Below are positions 1 through 7,569 of a stretch of DNA of 38,826 bases, piece after piece. The notes below the pieces were generated by a model. It was not told the DNA's origin. It worked only from the letters and a program-made list of their open reading frames with translations, and did no database searches. Position numbers and translations under genes: made by a program. This DNA comes from Verrucomicrobiota bacterium. GTDB taxonomy: Bacteria; Verrucomicrobiota; Verrucomicrobiia; Verrucomicrobiales; V1-33. The number at the start of each line of letters is the position of its first letter. Positions within the stretch are counted from its first letter, which is position 1. The stretch is from NCBI GenBank assembly GCA_003402705.1, contig QQNF01000038.1, positions 1-38,826 on the forward strand, read 5' to 3'.

Positions 1-198
1 CCCTGGGTCCACCCCAAAACAAATCCCTCAACCCTATCAGGGTTGCGTCCCCCACGGTTGGACTGCACAAAAGGCCTACCCTGCGAGGCATCCCGCCTGT
101 GACCCCCAATACCAATGCCGTCGCCCCTACCAAGCCCAACAGGATTGCGTCCCCAAGCCCAGGGTTGGACTGCGGCACGCAGGCCTACCCTGGGTCCC
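1..198. repeat. Intergenic hairpin-forming repeat, two copies plus an edge fragment
   Basis: Two imperfect copies lie at about 39-87 and 141-197. Both contain TTGCGTCCCC (43-52 and 145-154, 102 bases apart), then GTTGGACTGC, then AGGCCTACCCTG. The first ten bases of the window match the end of a copy, so the series probably continues leftward. The second copy folds well: CCCAGGGT (158-165) pairs with ACCCTGGG (187-194), and inside it CTGCG (170-174) pairs with CGCAG (178-182) around a GCA loop. The first copy keeps only the CAGGGT/ACCCTG pairing (38-43 with 78-83). No reading frame here looks real. Positions 199-344 hold only a possible promoter and the leader of the next gene. Confidence 0.7.
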
Positions 199-237
199 TC
201 ACGCCATCGAATCCCCCCTGCCACCACGACAAATATG

Positions 238-264
238 TTTACCTGCCGCACCAATCCCGATAAT
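238..264 (+). promoter_or_regulatory. Possible promoter of the five-gene membrane-protein cluster
   Basis: A -10-like GATAAT (259-264) is preceded by a weak -35-like TTTACC (238-243) with a short 15-base spacer. It lies about 80 bases upstream of the first gene's ATG. The -10 matches the consensus at five of six positions, but the -35 and spacing are poor, so this is a suggestion only. Confidence 0.28.
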
Positions 265-344
265 GTGAGGCCCGGAATACCAACACCCTCCGTCATCCGA
301 CCACCCCAGCACGACACCCCACCATCTGGGAGACCAAGGCAAAC

Positions 345-1598
345 ATGAACCGAAGCAACCCACTCCTCTGCATCGTTTCATCCCTGCTGGGATGCCTCGT
401 CGGCATCTTCACCCTTCCAGAGGGCCATCACCCCATACAGGCATCCCCACCTCCCGTGGGCCGGACAGAAAGCCATCAATCCCTACCCACAAAAGAGATC
501 CCCTCAGAGACTGAACTGGCTATCGGCAAGCGATGGGACGCAGGCGCACAAGAACTCGCCGACACTCTATCGGCGGTGCCGATGAACGAACGTCAATCGC
601 TCCTCCCAATTCGCACGCGTGACGACGGCGTTCTGCTGTGCACCAGACTGCTCGACCTGACGTGGCCCGACCTGCAGGAACTGCTTGGAGATAGTCTATT
701 GTTCGCACTTCGCCTGGCACGCGAAGAGAATCCCCTCGTGCTGAAGACCTGGATGCGGAAGGCCGTCGCCGAAGGTCACGCCGGTCAACTCGCACATGGC
801 TGGTGGGACCTGCATCCACAGGGCAAGCAACTCTTCGTCGAAACACTCCTGCCATTGTCCACGGAATACCCGGAACTCCTCGACAGCCGGGCCACACCTC
901 AGACCCTCGAGATCGCAGACGTCCCGCAATTGACACTCGCTTTGAGCGGACTCGAGAAACTGGAATCGTCCCACCACGTCACAAGAGCCGTGAAGACCGC
1001 CGCCGACCGCATCGCAACCCTCGATCCCGCAAAGGCTGCAGAGATCCTCGCATCCACCTCAAACCCGGACATCCGCGAAGCCCTCATGAAGCGGCTTCCC
1101 GCTCAGATCACTGACAATTTCCTTGCCGCTCTTCCTCCCGACCACAGAGACAACGTCTTTGCCGCTCAGGCGGCGCAATCTCTCACCGGCACCGCACCAG
1201 TGGCTGAAGTCGCGGCCTCCCTCGGCAGAATGTCCACCACCAGCGAACTGGATTCACAGGTGAAGGAAGTCGTCAGCAGCTACCTCGAACATTCCGCCGA
1301 CGCCACCCGCGTCTACGATGCCGCCCTCCTCATCGAAGATGAAACACTGCGCACCAAGTTCATTCAGCAAACCACCGCCTCCCTCGCCCAGCTCGACCCC
1401 CACGAGGCGTCCCTCCAACTGGATCGGGTCATGCAATCCGGGCACCCCATTCCCGACACCGCAATCGTCGCCCTCATCGGACAAATCAGGAACGACCCAG
1501 AGGCCTGCCGCATCTGGGCCCAGCACCTCGCCGACCCGAACCTGAAACAGGAAATGCTTTCGAGGCACAACATTCAACCTGGAGAACCTATCAAATGA
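345..1598 (+). CDS. Membrane-anchored helical-repeat protein, cluster member 1
   Basis: I do not recognise a named family. The 417-residue protein begins with a short positively charged N-terminus and a hydrophobic segment at about 6-23, followed by a polar, mostly alpha-helical body. The segment includes LLGC (14-17), which resembles a lipobox, but hydrophobic residues continue past the cysteine, so a membrane anchor is more likely. The C-terminus carries DTAIVALIGQIRNDPEACRIWAQHL, seen here as a DxAIxxLxxxIxxDPxAxxxWA pattern that member 4 (3986-5425) also has. The body is therefore probably periplasmic and built of paired helices. The start is supported by AAGG five bases upstream. Its TGA overlaps the next gene's ATG (ATGA at 1595-1598), which suggests translational coupling. 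Function is unknown. Confidence 0.8.
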   Translation: MNRSNPLLCIVSSLLGCLVGIFTLPEGHHPIQASPPPVGRTESHQSLPTKEIPSETELAIGKRWDAGAQELADTLSAVPMNERQSLLPIRTRDDGVLLCTRLLDLTWPDLQELLGDSLLFALRLAREENPLVLKTWMRKAVAEGHAGQLAHGWWDLHPQGKQLFVETLLPLSTEYPELLDSRATPQTLEIADVPQLTLALSGLEKLESSHHVTRAVKTAADRIATLDPAKAAEILASTSNPDIREALMKRLPAQITDNFLAALPPDHRDNVFAAQAAQSLTGTAPVAEVAASLGRMSTTSELDSQVKEVVSSYLEHSADATRVYDAALLIEDETLRTKFIQQTTASLAQLDPHEASLQLDRVMQSGHPIPDTAIVALIGQIRNDPEACRIWAQHLADPNLKQEMLSRHNIQPGEPIK

Positions 1599-2884
1599 CA
1601 CCCGCCCACCGTTCACTTTTATCGAAGATCTTGTCCGTGGTGCTCAGCGGCGGCATCGGGATCGGCGCAGGCGTGCTCATCCGCCGGACGTTGCTCGACA
1701 GCCCGAAGGCTGACTCTCCGACACTTTCGAAGCCAACGCAGCCCGCGCGGAAAGCCAAAGAGCATCCTCCCTTTTCCACAAAGGCCGGGGAACCCGACGA
1801 GGTCGCCATAGCGAGACTACTCAGGACCGCCAGTCTGGAGGAAAGTCTCAAGCTCATTCCCCAATTCGCCGGAAGCCTGTGGGAACTCTCCGAGAATCGC
1901 CTCGTCGAAGTCCTCAAGCTGCTTCGCACGGAGGCACAATCCAACCTTCTCTGGCAAACCATGCTCACCGCAGCCGCAAAGCAGAATCTCGGACGGGCGC
2001 TCGAACTCGCCAAGGATGCCCCTCCCGCCGCCAAGTCGGAATCCGCCATCCTCCAGGCGCTCGTGCAGGCCGGAGGACCTGATGACGCACTCGCCAAGTT
2101 GTGGGATAAGGACGCCGTTCCCCTCCTCCTTGCCGGCATGGAATCGATATCCATCAACCATGCCGAGCGCCTGCTCACCGGCTTGGACGGAAGACTGAAC
2201 GGCAACTGGACCAGCGCCCAGCTGAAACAACTCTTCAACAGCATCCGATCCGAGGACTTCCAGTCCTCCGCTGTCTCCCAACAGATCGCCTCGAAGGCCG
2301 TCGCCGGACTCAAAGACATGGCCGACCTCCGCTCCGCATTCGGGACAGCGGCCAGAAAACACCCCGGCTCCATCGGCACACTCCTGCAGAGCCTCCCGCA
2401 AGGTTTGGCTCGCTCCATGGCCGAAGCCGCCGCCACAAAATCCTTCAAATGGGACAATCCTCATGCCCCAATTCCATGGGCCGACGACGGGCTGCGCTCC
2501 AAAGCTGCCTATGCGGTCCCCATCGAATCTGACGCCTTCCACAAAGCCGCCACCGGTGATCCCGCAGGCGCTCTGAAATGGGCCCTGGAACAGGCCACGC
2601 CCGAAGACCGGGAAATCGCCGAATCAGCCCTCTACCGTCACCTCGCTGACGCATGGCCAGAACGCTTGCTCGACCTCGCCTACGGTTCACCCAGCCAAAC
2701 CCTGACACCGCAACAGCGTGAGACCGTCGTCCGCGAAGCCGTCGCTCGTCTCAATACCCGCGAGCTCTCAAGCCAAACCATTGAACGCCTCGCCGAACGA
2801 TTCAAAGATACCGCCGCCTTCCAACAAGCCCTCCGATCCGCAGGACTCGAATCCATCGCCTCGCAACTCACCCCTCCCGACTGA
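1595..2884 (+). CDS. Membrane-anchored helical-repeat protein, cluster member 2
   Basis: This 429-residue protein has an N-terminal hydrophobic helix (about 9-24) ending in VLIRRT. That resembles the LTR and LIR endings of the anchors in the neighbouring genes. A Pro/Lys-rich linker follows, then a long alanine- and leucine-rich helical body. Recognisable repeat-like pieces include GDPAGALKWALEQATPEDR and the ADAWPERLLDLAYGSP stretch after it. There are no catalytic motifs that I can identify. The ATG overlaps the stop of member 1 by four bases, so the two are almost certainly co-translated. Predicted topology is N-in with the body outside the inner membrane, judged from the positive N-terminus. 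Function is unknown. Confidence 0.8.
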   Translation: MTPAHRSLLSKILSVVLSGGIGIGAGVLIRRTLLDSPKADSPTLSKPTQPARKAKEHPPFSTKAGEPDEVAIARLLRTASLEESLKLIPQFAGSLWELSENRLVEVLKLLRTEAQSNLLWQTMLTAAAKQNLGRALELAKDAPPAAKSESAILQALVQAGGPDDALAKLWDKDAVPLLLAGMESISINHAERLLTGLDGRLNGNWTSAQLKQLFNSIRSEDFQSSAVSQQIASKAVAGLKDMADLRSAFGTAARKHPGSIGTLLQSLPQGLARSMAEAAATKSFKWDNPHAPIPWADDGLRSKAAYAVPIESDAFHKAATGDPAGALKWALEQATPEDREIAESALYRHLADAWPERLLDLAYGSPSQTLTPQQRETVVREAVARLNTRELSSQTIERLAERFKDTAAFQQALRSAGLESIASQLTPPD

Positions 2885-2909
2885 TCCCCAGTCAACCACC
2901 TTTTTGATA

Positions 2910-3971
2910 GTGAACCGAAAACTCTTCCTCGTCTGCGCATCAGGAGTTGCCATCAGCCTGCTGACCCGCTGGCTGCTCACTAGTCACCAGGACGCGGGAA
3001 GAACCAGCCAAGTGAATCCGAAAAATCAGGGGTTGTCCTCGAGTCGCACCCCAGTCCCGAATACCACCCATTCCAAAGCCAGCAAGGAAGTTCAGCGCAT
3101 CAACGCGCAAGCCTACCATGAATTGTTGGCGACATCCGTAAAACTGCCGACAGATGCCCTGAATGCGTTCATCGACGCTGATGCAGCCAGTCCTTCGCGA
3201 TGGATCGCTGCAATCGACTTGTGTTGGGATCGTGATCTCACCTTTCGCGCATTGTCCCGCTTCCCCGCAGACCCTCGGATCTTGTTTCGGTGCATTCTGC
3301 TCGAGAGCGATCCTGAATCACGCCGGCGGCTCATGGATCGACTGAAGAATGCCGATGGGAGCGGGAGCCTGGGCTACTACCTGTCAGCAAGCGACAAGGT
3401 CCGCCAAGGCAAAGGCGCCGAGGCTGTTTCGGAACTCATGGCTGCCATGAAACTGGGCGCCCCTTCCATCTCACCGAAAAGCGAGATTATCCAAAGGAGA
3501 GCCGCTCTCGAATTCCTTGGCGTGTCGCCACCAAAGGCGGCAGTTCTCTCCATGAATTCCACATTCGATATCCTCGCTGCCCCGGCGCTGTTCAAAAAAG
3601 CGGGCAGCGTGGCCAACATCGAAACCCTTGATCACGAGAACGCTGCCGCCCTCGGCATCGCCATTGGACACCACATGGAATTGTCCACCTCGAAGAACCT
3701 GACACACGAGTTGCTCACATTGGACTACCAGGCGCGATATCTCGCTCAGCTCGATCAGGATACAGAGTATGGCGATAGCGGATTGACCGTTGGCGCGAGA
3801 ATCAGACAAGTCGATGACCGGAAAAACGCAGTCTCCGGAGTGATCTTCAAAGAGAGCGACCTCTGGAAACAGGCCAGCGACGCCGACGCAGCCATGTGGG
3901 CCAATACCGTTCTGGCCGAAGGTGAGATGGCCGCCTACAAAGCATGGCTCGACTCTGCAGGCAGAAACTGA
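2910..3971 (+). CDS. Membrane-anchored helical-repeat protein, cluster member 3 (GTG or TTG start)
   Basis: The frame is open well upstream, inside member 2, but a plausible protein begins at GTG 2910 or TTG 2904, just before the hydrophobic segment KLFLVCASGVAISLLTRW. From GTG the product has 353 residues. As in its neighbours, the anchor ends in a Leu-Thr-Arg motif and is followed by a polar helical body. Near the C-terminus SDADAAMWANTVLAEGEM recalls the DPxAAxxWA repeat of the family. No Shine-Dalgarno sequence is visible before either start. Codon use is the least C-biased of the cluster, with many TTG, CGG, GAT and ATT codons, which suggests a different history from the surrounding genes. 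Function is unknown. Confidence 0.7.
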   Translation: MNRKLFLVCASGVAISLLTRWLLTSHQDAGRTSQVNPKNQGLSSSRTPVPNTTHSKASKEVQRINAQAYHELLATSVKLPTDALNAFIDADAASPSRWIAAIDLCWDRDLTFRALSRFPADPRILFRCILLESDPESRRRLMDRLKNADGSGSLGYYLSASDKVRQGKGAEAVSELMAAMKLGAPSISPKSEIIQRRAALEFLGVSPPKAAVLSMNSTFDILAAPALFKKAGSVANIETLDHENAAALGIAIGHHMELSTSKNLTHELLTLDYQARYLAQLDQDTEYGDSGLTVGARIRQVDDRKNAVSGVIFKESDLWKQASDADAAMWANTVLAEGEMAAYKAWLDSAGRN

Positions 3972-3985
3972 CACCCTTCAGCTCC

Positions 3986-5425
3986 ATGCTTCAGCAACGT
4001 TCCAGCCAACCGCACGCCGAACGCAACCGTCTTCCCCAGGCTTACCCGCTGATTCTGTTCACTGTCGCATTCATTGGCGGCTGGCTGATCCGCATCGCCA
4101 CGTCTGCATCGGACGCACGCGCCATCTCCTCAGCTGCGCATCCACCCTCCGCATCAGGCTCGGACAACGTGTCATCATCCCGCTGGAAAGCAGAGCAGGC
4201 TGCCGTCGCCGCCATCACCGACGAACGCCTTCGTCACATGGCCGCCTTGCGCCTCGCAGAAAAAATCTTCCGCCACGATCCAGGTGATATACCCCGCTTC
4301 GCAACGTGGATGCGCCAGTTGTTCCCCGAGGAATCAGCCCGGCACTCATCGGACTGGACTCTCATCAGGCCGGACCGAAGATACAAGGACCCAGAGGCAC
4401 TGGACGCCATTGTCGCTCCCCTCGCATTTGCCGCAATGGTCAAGGATTCGGAAAACTTCCTCGAAAACGGGAAGACGCCCTACTACCTCGCCGGACAAGC
4501 CGGTTCCGCGGATCCGTCACAGTTCCTCTCGCTCCTCAACAGCGACATAACCGATGTTTGCCGCGCCGGCATCTTTGCCAATTTTCCTCCCGACGCCCAC
4601 GAGCATCCCGAGTTGCGCGACAGGCTCATTCAGGAGGTAGCAGGCGGGCAGGCATCCCTCGCCGCCATCCCTTCCCTCATCTTCCTCCTTTCCGCTGGCG
4701 ACCTCAATCCTTCAGATGCCTCGCGCACCCTCACGGCGGCGGCTTTATCAAACCCGGACGGTCTGTCCAAGGTCGCTTCCAACGCCTTGATGCTCCTCGC
4801 AAAGCGGGCACTCGCCCATGATCCCCAGGCCGTTCTCCAATGCTTGCCCGGCACTGGCAGCGGGCGCGACTGGATCCTGAAAGCATGCGCAGGTTCCGCC
4901 GTCGCACCGGACCTCATCCCCGGTCTCACCGCTCACGAGCGCGCATCCTATCTTTCCGAACACCTCGCTCATGCCAGCAACCCGACTGTCTCCGATGTCT
5001 CTGTCGCGATCAACGCGATCGAAGCCCTCCCCGGCCCGGATGCGCAATCCGCAACTGAACGGCTCGTCGAATCCATGCTGTCCCATCAGGCCAATCCCAC
5101 TGCAGCTCTCGAAGCTGCCTCCGCATTCCAGGATCCATCGACCAAGTCGGCATTCATGCACCATCTCGTGAGCAGTTGGGTGAAAGTGGATGTCGTCGGC
5201 GCCAGCGAGTCATTGTCAAAGCTGCCGCGGGGCTCCCTGCCGGACGCCGCCATCGCCACTCTCGTCGATGAGATCCACGGTGACCCTCTGGCCGCCATCG
5301 TGTGGGCCGAACGCATGAACTCCCGTCCCTCAGGGCTCGCGGTCGCCCGCAAGGTGCTCGCCAACACCCCACCCCAACAACGGGACGCCGTCGCCGAGGC
5401 CATCGCGCAACGCTGGCCAGAGTGA
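3986..5425 (+). CDS. Membrane-anchored helical-repeat protein, cluster member 4
   Basis: I place the start at ATG 3986, 14 bases after the previous stop. An in-frame ATG at 3944 would overlap member 3 and add a polar extension. The 479-residue product has a hydrophobic anchor at about 19-33 ending in GGWLIR, a Ser/Ala-rich linker, and a helical body. Its C-terminal part reads SSWVKVDVVGASESLSKL, then DAAIATLVDEIHGDPLAAIV and WAER. This is the clearest family signature in the cluster and matches the end of member 1 and the repeats of the protein at 36809-38014. No enzyme motif is seen. Function is unknown. The conserved helix-pair repeats suggest a scaffold or binding role outside the inner membrane, which is inference. 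Confidence 0.8.
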   Translation: MLQQRSSQPHAERNRLPQAYPLILFTVAFIGGWLIRIATSASDARAISSAAHPPSASGSDNVSSSRWKAEQAAVAAITDERLRHMAALRLAEKIFRHDPGDIPRFATWMRQLFPEESARHSSDWTLIRPDRRYKDPEALDAIVAPLAFAAMVKDSENFLENGKTPYYLAGQAGSADPSQFLSLLNSDITDVCRAGIFANFPPDAHEHPELRDRLIQEVAGGQASLAAIPSLIFLLSAGDLNPSDASRTLTAAALSNPDGLSKVASNALMLLAKRALAHDPQAVLQCLPGTGSGRDWILKACAGSAVAPDLIPGLTAHERASYLSEHLAHASNPTVSDVSVAINAIEALPGPDAQSATERLVESMLSHQANPTAALEAASAFQDPSTKSAFMHHLVSSWVKVDVVGASESLSKLPRGSLPDAAIATLVDEIHGDPLAAIVWAERMNSRPSGLAVARKVLANTPPQQRDAVAEAIAQRWPE

Positions 5426-5453
5426 GTAACATCCCTCACCGAATCCCCGTTCC

Positions 5454-6842
5454 ATGCCACGATCAATTCAACTCGCCATCATCTGCCTAGCAGGTCTTGC
5501 CTCCGGGTTCCTCACTCGAAACCTCGTCATCAATGGAGCCGCGCGCGACACCATTCAGTCCATCCCAGAACCAACCGCGCCCTCCACCACACCACCCCAA
5601 GTCCCCGGCACTCCAAAGCCCGCCATCCCCGCAAAGCTGCGCCAACTCGTCGCCACCGGCAGAATCGCGGAACTGCCGACCGCAGAACTCGCAGCCGATC
5701 TCCGTCAGTGGCTGACCACAAATCCCAACGAGGCCATGGCATTCGTGTTTCACGACCTTCCAGCCGAATTATCCCTCTCGATCATCCCCGAACTCGGCGA
5801 TGCCCTCGCCCAACTGCCGGATCGTGCCATCTCCAGCGCCCTTGCCTCGGTTCGCACTGGACGGGAAATGCGCCTCGCATGGCAGTCCGTCCTCGGCGCA
5901 CGACTCAATCGTTCACCAGAATCGGCGATTGCACTCGCAAGGCTGGCTCCACCACTCAGCAGCGCAGGCGGCAGTCTCGTCGATCTCGCCGCCGTAAACG
6001 GTGGTGCCGCCGGAATCATGGCCCTCGTCCATGCCGGAGCCGATAAATCATGGCTATTCCCATCCCGCGCCACCAGCCACTTCGGACCCGAATGGCTCAC
6101 AAAGATCCGAATCGCCAGCGGTCGAGAACTGCTAGCCGCCCTCAAAGAGCATTACGCCGATCAGTGGACGGATGGTGACACGCTGCGGGTTGCTTCAAAG
6201 CTGCACGGCACCGCACCCGATGCACCGGAAGTACTCCGATCCGTCGTCGAGGGAACTCTCCTCAGAATGAAACCTAGCGATTCCTATGGCTTCATCAGAA
6301 GCATGGCCCTGTCTTCTCCTGACGCGCTCAAAATCGTCCTCGATACGCTGCCGGAAGGATTCCGCCGCCGCAAGTTGGCACTCATGGCAACGCAATCACT
6401 CTCGGCCGCCACGCCCGAACAACGAAACGCGGTAGCCGCCATTCTGCCGCCCGCCGAATCCACCACAGCACGACGCGCCCCCCGGCAGAATGACATCGAA
6501 CTGAAGGCGATCATGGAACCCCAATCCGGCGCCGCCTACCAGATCGCCGCATCAGCACCGCAAGAGGATCGCCCCGCCATGCTCGCCCATGCTGCCAAAT
6601 GGTTCCTCATGACCGGCGGAACCCCGAACCTCATCAAATCCCTCTCCGGCCTCGCCGACCCGGCTGCCAATCCCGCTGCCTACACAGAAGTCGCTCGCAC
6701 GCTCGTCTCCCAGCGACCTGAAGGCCTCGCCCCTCAGGATCTCGACGCTCTCAAAACCCTCACCCCAGAACAGACAGCAGCACTGCATGCCGCCGTCAGA
6801 ACCCAATCCGGCAGCGATGCAGTCATCCGCAATTGGAAGTAA
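5454..6842 (+). CDS. Membrane-anchored helical-repeat protein, cluster member 5
   Basis: This 462-residue protein opens with MPRSIQLAIICLAGLASGF and then LTRN, so the anchor again ends in Leu-Thr-Arg as in member 3. A Pro/Thr-rich linker (about 35-60) precedes an alanine-rich helical body. Repeat similarity to the other members is weaker: there is no perfect DPxAAxxWA unit, although ADPAANPAAYTEVARTLVSQ and TPEQTAALHAAVRT have the same helix-breaking spacing. The gene lies 28 bases after member 4 and closes the run. The next gene is convergent. Assignment to the family rests on position, size and anchor type more than on sequence. Function is unknown. Confidence 0.78.
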   Translation: MPRSIQLAIICLAGLASGFLTRNLVINGAARDTIQSIPEPTAPSTTPPQVPGTPKPAIPAKLRQLVATGRIAELPTAELAADLRQWLTTNPNEAMAFVFHDLPAELSLSIIPELGDALAQLPDRAISSALASVRTGREMRLAWQSVLGARLNRSPESAIALARLAPPLSSAGGSLVDLAAVNGGAAGIMALVHAGADKSWLFPSRATSHFGPEWLTKIRIASGRELLAALKEHYADQWTDGDTLRVASKLHGTAPDAPEVLRSVVEGTLLRMKPSDSYGFIRSMALSSPDALKIVLDTLPEGFRRRKLALMATQSLSAATPEQRNAVAAILPPAESTTARRAPRQNDIELKAIMEPQSGAAYQIAASAPQEDRPAMLAHAAKWFLMTGGTPNLIKSLSGLADPAANPAAYTEVARTLVSQRPEGLAPQDLDALKTLTPEQTAALHAAVRTQSGSDAVIRNWK

Positions 6843-6876
6843 CCCCCAAATCCCCGCCCTCCCTCACCACGCCGCC

Positions 6877-6912
6877 CCCCATCAGCCCCATCAGCCCTAT
6901 CAATCCTATTCC
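6877..6912. repeat. Degenerate 9-base tandem repeat between convergent genes
   Basis: The units CCCCATCAG, CCCCATCAG, CCCTATCAA and TCCTATTCC follow one another without gaps. The tract sits in the 120-base gap between the end of the five-gene cluster and the convergent gene at 6963-7430. No terminator hairpin is obvious in the gap. Confidence 0.6.
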
Positions 6913-6962
6913 TCCACCCCATCAAACCCTCGCATCAGCAAATCCACACTAGCAACACCCCA

Positions 6963-7430
6963 TCACCCCACTCCGCGAGAGTTTCCCCAAGCCCCAGGAA
7001 ACCCCTCACCCCCACCAGCCCGCTCAAGATACCGCTCCGCATCCTCCCGATTGTCCTCCTCCTCCCACAACGCCCCGCCCCCGCGTTCCTCCCGCATCAC
7101 CCGCTCCCCCATCATCTCCAGCCCCCGCATGATCTGCCACGCCACCCCCATGTCCCGCGCCAATTCCTCCCTCAGTCCCCGGCGCATCAGCGGAAGATCC
7201 CCAGCCTCCTTCCCCCGCGCCAGCGCCAGCCACGCCTTCCCCCGGTAACCCGCATCATACGCCGCCCCGTTCCGCAGAATCCCCCGCAGCGCCTCCGCCA
7301 CTTTCGCCCCGTCCCCCCGACGGTACCCGGCCCACGCCACCTCATCCAGTTCCTGCCTCGACAACTCCTCCCCAGCCACCTGCGCCAGCAGGCACCCGGC
7401 CGCATGCAGATACTTCGCAGGAATACTCAT
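6963..7430 (-). CDS. Small alpha-helical hypothetical protein
   Basis: The 155-residue product has no family that I recognise. It is rich in Ala, Glu, Leu and Arg, lacks a signal peptide or membrane segment, and looks like a cytosolic helical protein. Segments such as YRGKAWLALARGKEAGD and MGVAWQIMRGLEMMGERVM suggest helix pairs. The last 20 or so residues are Gly-rich and low complexity. The start is supported by AAAGGCG about six bases upstream. The plus strand here offers only low-complexity Pro/Ser frames. G-ending codons agree with other minus-strand genes in the window, but noncoding DNA here would look similar, so confidence is moderate. It diverges from pheT. Confidence 0.6.
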   Translation of the reverse strand: MSIPAKYLHAAGCLLAQVAGEELSRQELDEVAWAGYRRGDGAKVAEALRGILRNGAAYDAGYRGKAWLALARGKEAGDLPLMRRGLREELARDMGVAWQIMRGLEMMGERVMREERGGGALWEEEDNREDAERYLERAGGGEGFPGAWGNSRGVG

Positions 7431-7569
7431 CGTTCGCCTTTCTGTTCATCTCGACCCACCCAGCCGCTTCGCTCCCCCGCCTCCCTCTGTCAAGCCCGCC
7501 ACTCCCCACCGCTTTCCCGTTGCCGCCTCGCCAAGCCATCGCCATGCTCGCCCCCCGTTTCTTCGACTC

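Noticed and set aside
7431..7569. T-box or attenuator upstream of pheT
   Set aside because: I found no leader peptide with Phe codons, no T-box core and no terminator hairpin in this short gap.
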